Source of the DNA: Azorhizobium doebereinerae UFLA1-100
Lineage (GTDB): Bacteria > Pseudomonadota > Alphaproteobacteria > Rhizobiales > Xanthobacteraceae
NCBI RefSeq assembly: GCF_000473085.1
Contig: NZ_AXBA01000004.1
Coordinates: 1-61,979 of the forward strand
Direction: 5' to 3'
Length of the DNA stretch: 61,979 nucleotides
Each line of letters begins with the position of its first letter. Within the stretch, counting starts at the first letter, position 1. Shown piece after piece: positions 7,615-16,882 of this stretch. The notes beneath the pieces are model-generated. The model did no database searches, was not told where the DNA came from, and saw nothing but the letters and a program-made list of their open reading frames with translations. A program made the translations under genes and the position numbers.

Positions 7615-8108
7615 GCCCGCCACGATAGGGTAAAAAGCCCCGGCGCAGCCATGGGTTGCCGGGCCGGGCCGGCCATGATTCGAGCCGTCCCGTCTCTCGC
7701 CACACTTTGTCCAGCTTTTCGCCGGGACCGGCCGAGCCTTCCCCAGGGGCGCCTATACCGCGGTGCGGCACCGGCCGGCGCGGCGCAAAAGATCGCAAGC
7801 TAAGGTAAACGAAGGCTTTGCGGCGGGTTGTGCGGTAGCATGATGGGCATCACACCAGCGTGTTGTTCCTGCAACACTCCCTGGAAAAGACCCTGCCACA
7901 GGGCGTTTTGGAGCAGGTCCACGTTGATCCGGGGGCGGGCTTTTGTAAGGTGACATTGCGACGAAGGGGGGCAGTCCCCGGTCGCCCCTTCCTGTGTGTG
8001 TCCCAGCCGGGCGCGTGCGGTGGGGGAATCGGGGCAAGACCTTCTCGGGGTGCGACAGCACCGTCGATGCGGCGCTCGCTCCCTCGGAACAAAATTTTGG
8101 AGGTCACA
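7615..8108 (+). other. Long non-coding leader/promoter region of the porin gene
   Basis: I find no credible gene in these 494 bp. Two inverted repeats are visible: GTGTTG/CAACAC (7860-7865 and 7872-7877) and GAAGGGG/CCCCTTC (7963-7969 and 7985-7991). They suggest a long structured 5' leader for the porin mRNA, as is usual for abundant outer-membrane proteins. No promoter could be picked with confidence. Confidence 0.35.
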
Positions 8109-9578
8109 ATGAAGATGGTGAAGAGCCTTCTGCTCGGTAGCGTCGCGGGTCTCGCCGCCGTCGCCGGCGCCCAGGCTGCCGACCTTCCCGTGAAGGCGAA
8201 GGCTGTGGAGTATGTGAAGGTGTGCTCCGCCTACGGCGCGGGCTACTATTACATCCCCGGCACGGACACCTGCCTGAAGATCGACGGCTACGCCCGCTTC
8301 GACACCTACGTGAACGCGGTTGGCACGTTCAACCCGAATATCTCCAGCGTTGCTGGCACGGCCTTCAACGGCGTCGGCGCCGGCGTCGGCGGCTATCCCT
8401 ATTCGGACGCTGACGACAACGACTACCTGACCCGCGCTCGCGCCGTCATGGGCATGGATGCCCGTACGCAGACCGATTACGGCACCCTGCGTTCGTACAT
8501 CCGCTTCGGCATGAACTGGGATTCCCAGACGGGTGGCAACGCTGGTTCGGGCATCGGCCTGTACTTCGAGCGCGCGTTCATCCAGTTCGCTGGCTTCACC
8601 TTCGGTTACACCCAGTCGTTCTTCGACACGGGCACCAGCTACGCGTACACCACGCTGTATGCCGGTTCGAACCAGTGGACCACCGCCCTGGCCTACACCG
8701 CCCAGTTCGGCAACGGCTTCTCGGCGACCCTCGCCCTCGAAGACGCCGTGAACCGCACCACCGGCGTTCAGGCGGCCTCCTCGGGTCTGTACGCCGCCGG
8801 CGGCACGGGCCTCGGCTACTCCAACTACCAGGCTGGCCAGCAGTTCCCCGACATCGTCGGCAACCTGCGCGTCGACCAGGCTTGGGGTTCGGTGCAGCTC
8901 TCCGCGGCTGGCCATCAGGTCCAGGCTCTGACCCCGGTCAGCTCGGCCACGGGCACGACCTTCCTCGGCCAGAACTCGTCCGACACCTGGGGCTGGGCCC
9001 TCGGTGGCGTGGTCGAGATCAAGCTCCCGATGATCTCGCCCGGCGACAGCCTGTACATCCAGGCCAACTATGCTGACGGCGCGCTCAGCTACCTCGGCCT
9101 GTCGGGCACCAGCCAGGGCCGCGCTTCTGGCCTCGGCTCGATCGACGCCAACACCACCCTGCTGACCTCGAGCGGCGCCTTCTATCCCATCGCCGACGCG
9201 GTGTGGAACGGCAGCTCGCTGTCCTACTCGACCGAGACCGGCTGGGCCGTTCAGGCTCAGTACCGTCACTTCTGGACCCCCGGCGTTCGCTCCGCGGTGT
9301 TCGGTGGTTACACCGAGGTCAACGTGCCCCAGAACACCGTCGGCGCTGTCGACGTGAACATCTGGCAGGTTGGCGTCAACACCATCTGGTCGCCGGTCAA
9401 GAACCTCGACCTCGGCGTCGAAGTGCTCTACTCGAAGGTTGACGGCGGCCTCGGCACGCTCGGCAACTACAACAACACGACTGGCGCGGCTTGCGGCACC
9501 GTCACCACCAACTGCTCCACGGTTGGCGGCTCCACCGACGTGTGGTCGGGCGGCATCCGCGCTCAGCGCAACTTCTGA
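8109..9578 (+). CDS. Outer-membrane porin, Omp2b/Porin_2 family
   Basis: This 489-residue preprotein has a clear signal peptide ending AGAQA before ADLPVKAK. The motif KVCSAYGAGYYYIPGTDTC, with its two cysteines, starts the mature barrel in rhizobial Porin_2 proteins. Further family motifs are TDYGTLRSYIRFG and FIQFAGFTFGYTQSFF, and the chain ends in a terminal aromatic (QRNF) for Bam recognition. It should be a 16-stranded general diffusion porin. The ATG at 8109 follows a strong TTTTGGAGG site. Codon use is notably regular, in line with high expression. An intrinsic terminator follows closely, and a shorter paralogue lies downstream. Confidence 0.92.
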   Translation: MKMVKSLLLGSVAGLAAVAGAQAADLPVKAKAVEYVKVCSAYGAGYYYIPGTDTCLKIDGYARFDTYVNAVGTFNPNISSVAGTAFNGVGAGVGGYPYSDADDNDYLTRARAVMGMDARTQTDYGTLRSYIRFGMNWDSQTGGNAGSGIGLYFERAFIQFAGFTFGYTQSFFDTGTSYAYTTLYAGSNQWTTALAYTAQFGNGFSATLALEDAVNRTTGVQAASSGLYAAGGTGLGYSNYQAGQQFPDIVGNLRVDQAWGSVQLSAAGHQVQALTPVSSATGTTFLGQNSSDTWGWALGGVVEIKLPMISPGDSLYIQANYADGALSYLGLSGTSQGRASGLGSIDANTTLLTSSGAFYPIADAVWNGSSLSYSTETGWAVQAQYRHFWTPGVRSAVFGGYTEVNVPQNTVGAVDVNIWQVGVNTIWSPVKNLDLGVEVLYSKVDGGLGTLGNYNNTTGAACGTVTTNCSTVGGSTDVWSGGIRAQRNF

Positions 9579-9604
9579 TCCTTCCGATCAGCGGTTTTGG
9601 AAGA

Positions 9605-9637
9605 CCCCGGCGGGCAACCGCCGGGGTTTTCTTTTTT
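9605..9637 (+). terminator. Intrinsic terminator of the first porin gene
   Basis: CCCCGGCGG (9605-9613) and CCGCCGGGG (9618-9626) form a 9-bp stem with a GCAA loop, followed by an eleven-base T-rich tract. This is the best canonical plus-strand terminator in the window. Confidence 0.9.
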
Positions 9638-9879
9638 GCAGACGTGTTTGGTGGGCACGGCGTGTCAGGCTGGTGTGCGGCGTGTTGCGTGAGTGTTACT
9701 GATGTAACGCGCGTGGATCCGGGCCGGTGCGATGTTCAATCGCATGTTCCGTGCAGTCCTTTTCTAGCTATCTGTATGAAGCTCTGGAATCGCTCCAAGA
9801 AAATGCCGGCGCTCTATTCTTCCGATGCGCGCTGAAGCATAGTGACCCAAGCGGTGGGCGATAGGATCGGGGGAGTCGG

Positions 9880-11190
9880 ATGACCGCATTTCGAACCGCT
9901 GGGTTGCCGCGCGCGCTGCTGGGCGCCGCCGTGGCTGTGGCCGGCCTGGGCATGGCTGCCGCCGGCCTCGGCATGGCCACCGGCGCCGCGCAGGCCGCGG
10001 ACCTGCCGGCCAAGGCCGTGGGCGTCAATTACGTGCGGCAATGCACCGCGGAGGGCGCCGGTTTCTATTATGTGCCGGGCACCGACACCTGCCTGCGCGT
10101 CGGCGGCTACCTGTATGCGGAAGGCTATTACAACACCTATTCCAACTATCCGCTCCAGAACAACAAGACCTATTCCGTCTCCACCGGCGGCCTCATCCTC
10201 GATGCGCGCACCGCCACCGATTACGGCACGCTGCGCTCCTATATCGAGATGCGGCTGCGCTGGCGCTCCTCCGATCCCTGGTCGGATGGCCCGAACCAGG
10301 CCGAGGCGGATTTCTACAAGGGCTTCATCCAGTTCGCCGGCTTCACCTTCGGCCACGCGGAATCCTTCTTCTCTTATTATGCCAACGCCAACGTGCTGGG
10401 CACCGACCCCGCCACCATCGGCGACGACACCAAAATCAACCTGATCGCCTACACCGCCGAATTCGCCAACGGCTTCAGCGCCACCCTGTCGCTGGAAGAC
10501 GCCAACCAGCGCACGTCGGGCGTGAACAGCTTCGACCCCGCGCTGCCTGACACGCTGGGCGATTACCAGGCCGGGGTGCAGGTGCCGGAATTCGTCGCCA
10601 ACATCCGCAATGACGGCAAGTGGGGCACGTTCCAGCTCTCCGGCGCGCTGCACCAGGTGCGCAGCCTCGACCTGAACGACCAGTTCGCCGCCACCGACAC
10701 CTGGGGCTACGCCCTCCAGGCCGGCATCATGTTCAACCTGCCCATGGTGGCCGAGGGCGATACCCTCTACCTCCAGACCGCTTATGCCAACGGCGCCACG
10801 TCCTATCTGGGCCTGCAGAATCCGTCGGGTGATTTCGCCGCGCCGGACGCCTATCTCACCGGCTCCGGCCTCTCCCTGGTGAGCGGCTGGAACGTCACCG
10901 GGCAGTATCTGCACAACTGGTCGGAGAAGTGGAACAGCGCCGTGTTCGCCGGCTATGCTGAGTGGGAGATCAACAATGCCGTCGCCCAGGCCGCCTATGG
11001 CGCCACCGGTGGGCGCAACGCCAATGTGGGCGCCAATCTGGTGTGGACCCCGGTGGCCAACCTGATCATCGGCGTGCAGTACGACTTCACCCGCTATTCG
11101 GCCAGCAACTATGTCCAGACCGACTACGGCCTGCCGATCCAGACCGTGAACGCCCATCGCGGCCTGCTCTATCTGGAACGCGACTTCTGA
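9880..11190 (+). CDS. Second outer-membrane porin, Omp2b/Porin_2 family
   Basis: This 436-residue paralogue of the preceding porin has an unusually long, repetitive signal region (VAGLGMAAAGLGMATGAAQA) before ADLPAKA. It keeps VRQCTAEGAGFYYVPGTDTC, TDYGTLRSYIEMR, FIQFAGFTFGHAESFF and a terminal YLERDF. It is about 50 residues shorter than its neighbour, mainly in loop regions, so the two may differ in permeability. The 300-bp gap and the intervening terminator indicate separate transcription. The start at 9880 has a GGGGGAG site about eight bases upstream. Confidence 0.9.
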   Translation: MTAFRTAGLPRALLGAAVAVAGLGMAAAGLGMATGAAQAADLPAKAVGVNYVRQCTAEGAGFYYVPGTDTCLRVGGYLYAEGYYNTYSNYPLQNNKTYSVSTGGLILDARTATDYGTLRSYIEMRLRWRSSDPWSDGPNQAEADFYKGFIQFAGFTFGHAESFFSYYANANVLGTDPATIGDDTKINLIAYTAEFANGFSATLSLEDANQRTSGVNSFDPALPDTLGDYQAGVQVPEFVANIRNDGKWGTFQLSGALHQVRSLDLNDQFAATDTWGYALQAGIMFNLPMVAEGDTLYLQTAYANGATSYLGLQNPSGDFAAPDAYLTGSGLSLVSGWNVTGQYLHNWSEKWNSAVFAGYAEWEINNAVAQAAYGATGGRNANVGANLVWTPVANLIIGVQYDFTRYSASNYVQTDYGLPIQTVNAHRGLLYLERDF

Positions 11191-11742
11191 GGGCGCGTCC
11201 CGTCCGGACATCTCCGCCCGCGCGCCGGGTGGAGGCGGCGCCCCGGCCGTAAGCGCCGCGCCGTGCGCGAGCGCTGTCCCGGCGCCCCGCGCAAGCGTCT
11301 TCCCACGCCACGCGCCAGCCGCGCCAGAGCGCTTCCGGCGCGGCGCAAGAGCCATGCCGGTATCGCGCGCAGGTTGACGGCGCGGCGATGCCTCCGCGCG
11401 GCCGGGGCGCCATGGCCTGTGGCTGCGGCGGGCGTGGGGCGGCGTTCCTGTCCCGCGCCATCGGCCGCCGCCTTGCCGGGCCGGAGCGCGATCCGATCGG
11501 TGAATCGCCCTCTCACTTGACGATGGAGCACGTGCCTCGACGCGCCGGCTGCGGTCCGGCCGCGCGGATGTGGTATCCGCAAATACACGGCATGGTAGGC
11601 ATGTATTGCGGCGATCACCTTAAGTAATGCGGTGGTAGCGCAATCCTGATGCAAGATAAGGCGCCTAAGGGATGATGCTCGTGTCCCGCCCCTCGCGCGC
11701 GTCACGCCTCGAGACCCCGCATTGCCCTGCTGGAGATGGCGT
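11191..11742. other. Gene-free stretch between porin and chemoreceptor
   Basis: These 552 bp contain no ORF with sensible coding character on either strand. The right half (from about 11560) is less GC-rich and probably holds the chemoreceptor promoter, but I could not identify -35/-10 boxes with confidence. No repeat or RNA gene was recognised. Confidence 0.4.
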
Positions 11743-13440
11743 ATGTCCTACAAGAATTGGCCTATGATCTGGAAAGTCGTCAGCCTGCTCATGGTGCTCG
11801 GCCTCACGAGCATCGGCGGCGCCTATTACGCGACGCTGAAGATGGCCGATCTCGACCGCATGTACACGCAGATCCTCGACGGGCCGGAAGTCACCCTGTC
11901 CATGCTCGCGCGCGCCAACCGCATGGCGACGGCGGCCAGCGTCGCGGTGTATCGCAACATCGCCGCCGTCACCCCGGCGGACAATGTCGCCGCCTCGCAG
12001 GCCCTGGCCACCGCGGTGCGGGAATATGACAGCAGCGCCGAGGAGGCGCGGGGCGCCACGCCGGCCTATGCCGACAAGGTGGCCGGGCTGATCAAGGATT
12101 TCCACCGGGCGGTGGAGACCACCTGCGCCGCCACCGTCAAGCTGGCCAGTGACGCGTCCGATCCCGAAGCCATGAGCCGGGCCAGCCAGTCCATGCTGAC
12201 CGTTTGTGAGCCGGCGATCAACGCCGTCATCAGCGCCGGCGCCACCCTCGGCAACACGGTCAAGGCGGAACTGAAGGTGCTGAACGATGCCGGCACCGAC
12301 GCCTCGGTCCGTGCCGGACACATGACGCTCGCGGCCATCGCCATCGCCACCCTGGCGGTCATCGGCGTCGCCGTGGTGCTGGTGCGCGGGGGCATCGTCG
12401 CCCCGCTGCGCGGCATGATGGGGGTGATGGAGGCCATGGGCCGCGGCGACCTCGGCCGCGCGGTCGAGGGCACCGAGCGCGCCGACGAGATCGGCGCCAT
12501 GTCGAACACGCTGGAGCTGCTGCGCGAGCAATTGGGCGAGGCCGAGGTCGCCCGCCAGCAGCAGGCGGCGCGCGAGGAGCAGGAGCGCCAGGTGCTCGCC
12601 CGGCGCTCGGCGCTCAGCGAGGCGTTCGTGGGCCGCATGCGCGACCTCGCCAGCGGCTTCGCCCAGTCCTCGGGCGAGGTGGCCGAATCGGCCCGCAACC
12701 TGTCCGAGACCGCCGACGAGACCTCCCGCCAGGCCCAGGCGGTGGCGTCCGCCGCCGAGGAGGCCGCCACCAACGTGCAGACGGTGGCCGCCTCGTCCGA
12801 GGAACTGGCGGCCTCGGTGCGCGAGATCACCGGCCAGGTCAGCCATTCCGCCGACGTGGCCGACATCGCCTTCAACGAGGCGGAAGCCTCCAATGCGCGG
12901 ATTGGCGACCTGTCGGCGGCCGCCGCCGCCATCGGCGACGTCATCAACCTGATCAAGGGCATCGCCGACCAGACCAACCTCTTGGCGCTCAATGCCACCA
13001 TCGAGGCGGCGCGCGCCGGCGAGATGGGCAAGGGCTTCGCCGTGGTGGCCGCCGAGGTGAAGCAGCTCGCCGACCAGACGGCCAAGGCCACGGCGGACAT
13101 TTCCAGCAAGGTCAACGAGATCCAGCAGGCCACCCACGGCACGGTCGCCTCCATGACCGAGATCGTGCGCGTGGTCAGCGACATCAAGCAGATCTCCTCG
13201 GCCATCGCCGGGGCGGTGGAGGAGCAGGGCGCGGCCACCGGCGAGATCGCGCAGAACTGCCAGCAAGCGGCCACCGGCACGCAGCAGGTGACGCAGAATA
13301 TCGGCGGCGTCGGCCGCGCCGCCGAGATGACCGGCGCGGCGTCCTCGCAACTGCTGACCCTGTCGCAGGGGCTGTCGGGCCAGGCCACCGACCTGCGCAA
13401 CGTGGTGGAGACCTTCGTGCGCGACCTCAACGCCGCCTGA
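11743..13440 (+). CDS. Membrane-bound methyl-accepting chemotaxis protein
   Basis: This 565-residue receptor has TM1 at about residues 8-29, a helical periplasmic domain (30-190), TM2 at about 195-217, a HAMP domain (218-270) and a long cytoplasmic signalling domain. The tip near 406-445 has [20 protein letters not shown] and [20 protein letters not shown], and [11 protein letters not shown] closes the chain. No C-terminal CheR-binding pentapeptide is seen. The sensor domain looks like a four-helix bundle, and its ligand cannot be read from sequence. I chose ATG 11743 because GGAG lies seven bases upstream. The gene is monocistronic, followed by a palindromic hairpin. Confidence 0.88.
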   Translation: MSYKNWPMIWKVVSLLMVLGLTSIGGAYYATLKMADLDRMYTQILDGPEVTLSMLARANRMATAASVAVYRNIAAVTPADNVAASQALATAVREYDSSAEEARGATPAYADKVAGLIKDFHRAVETTCAATVKLASDASDPEAMSRASQSMLTVCEPAINAVISAGATLGNTVKAELKVLNDAGTDASVRAGHMTLAAIAIATLAVIGVAVVLVRGGIVAPLRGMMGVMEAMGRGDLGRAVEGTERADEIGAMSNTLELLREQLGEAEVARQQQAAREEQERQVLARRSALSEAFVGRMRDLASGFAQSSGEVAESARNLSETADETSRQAQAVASAAEEAATNVQTVAASSEELAASVREITGQVSHSADVADIAFNEAEASNARIGDLSAAAAAIGDVINLIKGIADQTNLLALNATIEAARAGEMGKGFAVVAAEVKQLADQTAKATADISSKVNEIQQATHGTVASMTEIVRVVSDIKQISSAIAGAVEEQGAATGEIAQNCQQAATGTQQVTQNIGGVGRAAEMTGAASSQLLTLSQGLSGQATDLRNVVETFVRDLNAA

Positions 13441-13451
13441 GGCGGCGGTCG

Positions 13452-13477
13452 GACGGGCCGCCCCGGGGCGGCCCGTC
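13452..13477 (+). terminator. Palindromic terminator-like hairpin after the chemoreceptor
   Basis: GACGGGCCGCC (13452-13462) and GGCGGCCCGTC (13467-13477) form an 11-bp stem around CCGG, followed by GCATTTGT. The T tract is weak, as is common in this genome. Confidence 0.6.
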
Positions 13478-13570
13478 GCATTTGTCCCGCGCGGCCCATG
13501 CCATCGGCCGCCAACCTGCTCTAATGTGCCGCGTCCCCGGCCGCGCGCCGGCGGAAGGCGGGAGAGGCGC

Positions 13571-15739
13571 ATGCATGCGAGGTCGGGTCCGGGGCGCCGG
13601 GCCGGCACGATGGACGGAACGCGGGCCGGCGGCGCGTGGCGCTGGGATGTCCGGGTGCTCGGGCTCGGCGCGCTGCTGTTCTGCGCCCTGGCGGTCTTCG
13701 CCGTCGTGGACAGCCGGCCGGACGTCGAGGCCGACCTGACCCAGCGCGCCGCCGAGCAGTTGGAGGCCACCGGCGAATCCTGGGCGGTGGCCCGCTTCTC
13801 CGGGCGCGACGCCACTCTGTTCGGCGAGGCGCTGGCGCAGGAGGCGCGCGACAAGGTGCGCGCCGCCGTGGAAGGCGTGTCCGGCGTGCGCGCGGTGGAG
13901 GACGCCACCACCCTGCTGCCGGAGCGCCGGCCCTTCACCTTCTCCGTGGTGCGCAGCGGCGCCACCTTGCAGATCGAGGGCTACGTGCCCTCGCAATATG
14001 CCCTGATGGGCATCGCCGAGGCGGTCAAGGCGCTGCCGCCGGGCCTCACCGTGCGCGGGCTCGACCGGCTGGTGCGGGCGCGCGGCGCGCCGGCGGGCGA
14101 TTTCGCCGCCGTGGTGGCCTTCGCCCTCAAGCTGCTGGCCCAGTTACCCGCCGGGCGGGTGACGCTGTCCGACGACAGCTTCGCCATCGAGGGCCGGGCG
14201 CCGGACCTTGCCACCTATGACGCGCTCCAGCGCGTGCTGCACGAGCCGCTGCCGCAGGATTTCCGGCTGGCCCGCTTCGCGCTGCGCCCGCCGGTGGTCT
14301 CGCCTTATGTCTGGTCCGCCGCGCGTGACGGCGACACCGTGCACCTGAAGGGCTACGTGCCCTCCGAGGCGGCGCGGCAGGAGGTGGTCAAGGCGCTGCA
14401 CGACACCATGCCGGACGCGGGCGTGGCCGACGGCACGGTGCTGGGCGACGGCGCCCCCGCCACCGACCTCTGGCTGCGCGCCGTGCGCTTCGCCGCCGCC
14501 CAGCTCGCCATCCTGCCGCGCGGCCAGGTGGGCCTGTCGGACATGGCGATCACGCTCGAAGGGGCGGCCGGCAGCTTCGCGGTCTATGACGCGCTGGTGG
14601 CGGCGCGCCGCGCCCCGCCGGAGGGCTTCCAGATCGCCCGCTTCGCCATCGAGCCGCCGCCCGCCGTGCCCTTCGTCTGGCGCATCTGGCGGCAGGGGCC
14701 GCAGGTGCGCCTGTCCGGCTACGCCCCGGGTGAGGAGGCCCGCCGCGTCATGGGAGATGCGGTCAAGGCGCTGTTTCCCGGCGGGCAGGTGAGCGACCAG
14801 GTGCGGCTCGCCTCCGGCGGCCCGCCCTCCGATGCCTGGACCGCCGCTGCCACCTATGCGCTCGCCCAGGTGAGCCGCATGGGCGCGGGCGAGGCGACGC
14901 TGCTGGACAATACCCTGACCCTCTCCGGCGAGGCCACCGACAGCGCCAGCTACGCCAATCTCGCCGAGGCGCTGAAGGCGCCGCCGCCGGGGGTGAGGCT
15001 GGAGGCCGCCCGCGTGCTGCCGCCGGTGATCTCGCCTTATGTCTTCGCCGCCCGCAGCGACGAGACCGGCGTCACCCTTTCCGGCTTCTTTCCCGATGCC
15101 GACACCCATGCCCGGGTGAAGGCGGCGGTGGCGCGGCTGTTCCCCGCCGCCCGGCTTACCGACGTGGCGGCGGTGGGGGCGGGCGCCCCGGCCCATTTCG
15201 CCGAGGCGGTGGAGGCGGCGCTCGGCCCGCTGGCGCGGCTGGAGGCCGGCGACCTGCGGTTCGGCGACGGGCAGGTGATGCTCGCCGGCACCGGGCGCTA
15301 CCCGGCCGCCGGGGCGCTGGCGGCGGCCGAGCTCAAGGCGGCGCTGCCGCCGGGTTTCGCCGCCGAGGTGAGCGTGGACGCCCCGGCGCCCGGCCTGCCG
15401 GTGGGGGCGGCGGAATGCGTCCGCCTGCTCGGCGACGCGGCGGCGCGCGGCCTGTCCTTCGACGCCGCCGGACGGCCGGCGGGCGACAGCCTGCCGACGC
15501 TGGACCGCATGGCGGCGGCGGCGCTGCGCTGCCCGGTCCTGCTGCTCCAGCCGGCGCCGGGAACCACCATCCCGTCCGCCGCCGTGGCGGCGCGGGGGGC
15601 GGCGCTGAAGGCCCATCTTGTGGCGGCCGGCGTTCCCGACCACCATGTCATCTGGGCGCCCGACGCGCCGGAGCCGGTGCCCGGCGATCCGGCGCTCACC
15701 GTGGCGGGCGTGCGGATCATCGTGCGCGCGGCACCGTAA
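13571..15739 (+). CDS. Envelope protein with tandem BON-type repeats and a degenerate OmpA-like end
   Basis: This 722-residue protein has one membrane segment near residues 28-48 (LGLGALLFCALAVFAVVD), then a long periplasmic part. A unit of about 150 residues recurs four or five times with PYVW or PFVW, LxGYVPSEAAR-like and ALPPG or APPPG motifs, typical of BON-fold repeats, which bind phospholipid or anchor envelope complexes. The last 90 residues resemble an OmpA C-terminal domain (LDRMAAAALRCPVLLLQ, ALKAHLVAAGVP). The usual Asp and Arg of the peptidoglycan-binding loop are not visible. ATG 13571 follows GGGAGAGG. It is probably cotranscribed with the two small genes downstream. Confidence 0.7.
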   Translation: MHARSGPGRRAGTMDGTRAGGAWRWDVRVLGLGALLFCALAVFAVVDSRPDVEADLTQRAAEQLEATGESWAVARFSGRDATLFGEALAQEARDKVRAAVEGVSGVRAVEDATTLLPERRPFTFSVVRSGATLQIEGYVPSQYALMGIAEAVKALPPGLTVRGLDRLVRARGAPAGDFAAVVAFALKLLAQLPAGRVTLSDDSFAIEGRAPDLATYDALQRVLHEPLPQDFRLARFALRPPVVSPYVWSAARDGDTVHLKGYVPSEAARQEVVKALHDTMPDAGVADGTVLGDGAPATDLWLRAVRFAAAQLAILPRGQVGLSDMAITLEGAAGSFAVYDALVAARRAPPEGFQIARFAIEPPPAVPFVWRIWRQGPQVRLSGYAPGEEARRVMGDAVKALFPGGQVSDQVRLASGGPPSDAWTAAATYALAQVSRMGAGEATLLDNTLTLSGEATDSASYANLAEALKAPPPGVRLEAARVLPPVISPYVFAARSDETGVTLSGFFPDADTHARVKAAVARLFPAARLTDVAAVGAGAPAHFAEAVEAALGPLARLEAGDLRFGDGQVMLAGTGRYPAAGALAAAELKAALPPGFAAEVSVDAPAPGLPVGAAECVRLLGDAAARGLSFDAAGRPAGDSLPTLDRMAAAALRCPVLLLQPAPGTTIPSAAVAARGAALKAHLVAAGVPDHHVIWAPDAPEPVPGDPALTVAGVRIIVRAAP

Positions 15740-15786
15740 GGCAGGCCGGCGCGGACGGGTGCGCCCGCCGGGAAGGAAAAAGGCGC

Positions 15787-15906
15787 ATGATGTATCTGGC
15801 GGTGAGCTTGTGGCCCTATGAACTGGCGGCGTTCGGCCTCGGCTTCGCCACCGTCTACGGCGCCTTCCGGCCGTCCAGCTCTCGCGCGTCCGGGTCCCGG
15901 TCATGA
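15787..15906 (+). CDS. 39-residue membrane-associated small protein
   Basis: A short reading frame starts MMYLAVSLWPYELAAFGLGF and continues with ATVYGAF, then a Ser/Arg-rich tail. It is preceded by a very good ribosome site (GGGAAGGAAAAAGG) and ends overlapping the next start as ATGA, so translational coupling is likely. One amphipathic or membrane helix is predicted by eye. Similar short genes occur between OmpA-like and helix-hairpin-helix genes in related genomes as far as I recall. Function unknown. Confidence 0.55.
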   Translation: MMYLAVSLWPYELAAFGLGFATVYGAFRPSSSRASGSRS

Positions 15907-16619
15907 TGGGGTTCGACGTGGACGTGGTGGTGCTTCTGCTGCTGGCCTTCGCCCTTGGCGGGGCGCTCGCCTATCTGCTCCGCCTCCGGGCCCGGCGGCG
16001 GGGGCTGGAGGCGCTCGCCCGGGCGACCCTGACCGCCATCGATCCCAAGGGCGCGGCCGCGGAAGCCCATTTCGTCCGCGCCGTGCGGCCGTCCGAGCCG
16101 CCGCACGGCGAATCTCCCCACGGCGAACCTCCCCACGGCGAGACGCCGCATATGGCGCCGCCGCCCGAGCATGTGCCGCTGGCGCCCGAGGATCCCGAGC
16201 TGCCGCTCGACCTGCCCGCCGCCCTGCCGCCCTCGCTGGCGCCGCACGCTTTGGCGCGCGGCCGGCGCATCAAGCCGCCGAAGGAGGCGGCGAAGCGGCC
16301 CGAGCCGGTGCCTCCCGCCCACGGCACGGCGCCGCCGCTGCTGGCCGCGCCCGAGGGCGCGGCGGACGACCTCAAGCGGCTGAAGGGCATCGGCCCGCAG
16401 AACGAGCGGCGGCTGAACGCGCTCGGCATCTTCCATTTCCGCCAGATCGCCGCCTGGACGCCGGAGGAGGTGCGCTGGGTGGGGGCGACGCTGGCCTTTC
16501 CCGGCCGCATCGAGCGCGAGGGCTGGGTCGGGCAGGCGAGGGCCCTGCTGGCCGGCGGGACAGGGCCGGACGGCGCGCCCGGCGCGGCGGACGATGGGGA
16601 CGGCGGCCCGGCGGCCTGA
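15903..16619 (+). CDS. Membrane-anchored helix-hairpin-helix protein
   Basis: This 238-residue protein has an N-terminal membrane helix (7-27), a basic stretch RARRRG, a low-complexity Pro/His linker with four PHGE-type repeats (67-84), and a C-terminal H3TH/helix-hairpin-helix domain (155-213) with DDLKRLKGIGPQNERRLNALGI and AAWTPEEVRWV. This COG3743-like domain is often labelled a predicted 5' nuclease but lacks catalytic residues, so DNA or protein binding is all that can be claimed. It overlaps the 39-residue gene and shares its operon with the BON protein, which suggests an envelope-linked role. Confidence 0.7.
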   Translation: MMGFDVDVVVLLLLAFALGGALAYLLRLRARRRGLEALARATLTAIDPKGAAAEAHFVRAVRPSEPPHGESPHGEPPHGETPHMAPPPEHVPLAPEDPELPLDLPAALPPSLAPHALARGRRIKPPKEAAKRPEPVPPAHGTAPPLLAAPEGAADDLKRLKGIGPQNERRLNALGIFHFRQIAAWTPEEVRWVGATLAFPGRIEREGWVGQARALLAGGTGPDGAPGAADDGDGGPAA

Positions 16620-16698
16620 GCCCGGCGGCGGTCCCGGTCCTCGCAGCCCGCATCCGGCCCTTGCATCGGGCCACGCATCCGGCCCACGCATCCGGCTC

Positions 16699-16727
16699 TT
16701 GCGCTTCGCCCGCGGCGGGCTTAGACA
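16699..16727 (+). promoter_or_regulatory. Candidate promoter of the metA leader
   Basis: TTGCGC (16699-16704), 17 nt, then TAGACA (16722-16727). Transcription would start at about 16733, right at the first stem of the structured leader. The boxes are weak, so position relative to the leader is the main support. Confidence 0.4.
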
Positions 16728-16730
16728 CGG

Positions 16731-16882
16731 CGGTACATCAAGAGTTGGGCCCGACGCCCAACGCCAACCTGCTCCCGAGCAAGGTGGCGCTCCCCTCACC
16801 GGGAGGATGTGGCCGAACCGGCAACTAAACGGGTCATGCCACGTGCGTCTGTCCAGCTCCCGACGTGGAGGACGCGACGCAC
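16731..16882 (+). promoter_or_regulatory. Structured metA leader, probable SAM-I-like riboswitch with SD sequestration
   Basis: P1 pairs CGGTACAT (16731-16738) with ATGTGGCCG (16807-16815). ATCAAGAG follows, as in the S-box kink-turn. P2 is GTTGGGC/GCCCAAC (16744-16750, 16756-16762). P3 holds GCCAACCTGCTC and GAGCAAGGTGGC (16763-16774, 16777-16788), recalling the S-box GGCAACC/AAGGUGC arm. P4 is CTCCC/GGGAG (16790-16794, 16801-16805). Downstream, CCACG (16839-16843) or CTCC (16857-16860) can pair with the CGTGGAGG ribosome site (16864-16871), a likely translational switch. P2 lacks the classic pseudoknot partner, so the class is uncertain; it is not a SAM-II consensus. Confidence 0.55.

Noticed and set aside
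16081-16150. Short tandem DNA repeats in the helix-hairpin-helix gene
   Set aside because: They encode the in-frame PHGE linker, so they are a protein low-complexity region, not a separate repeat element.
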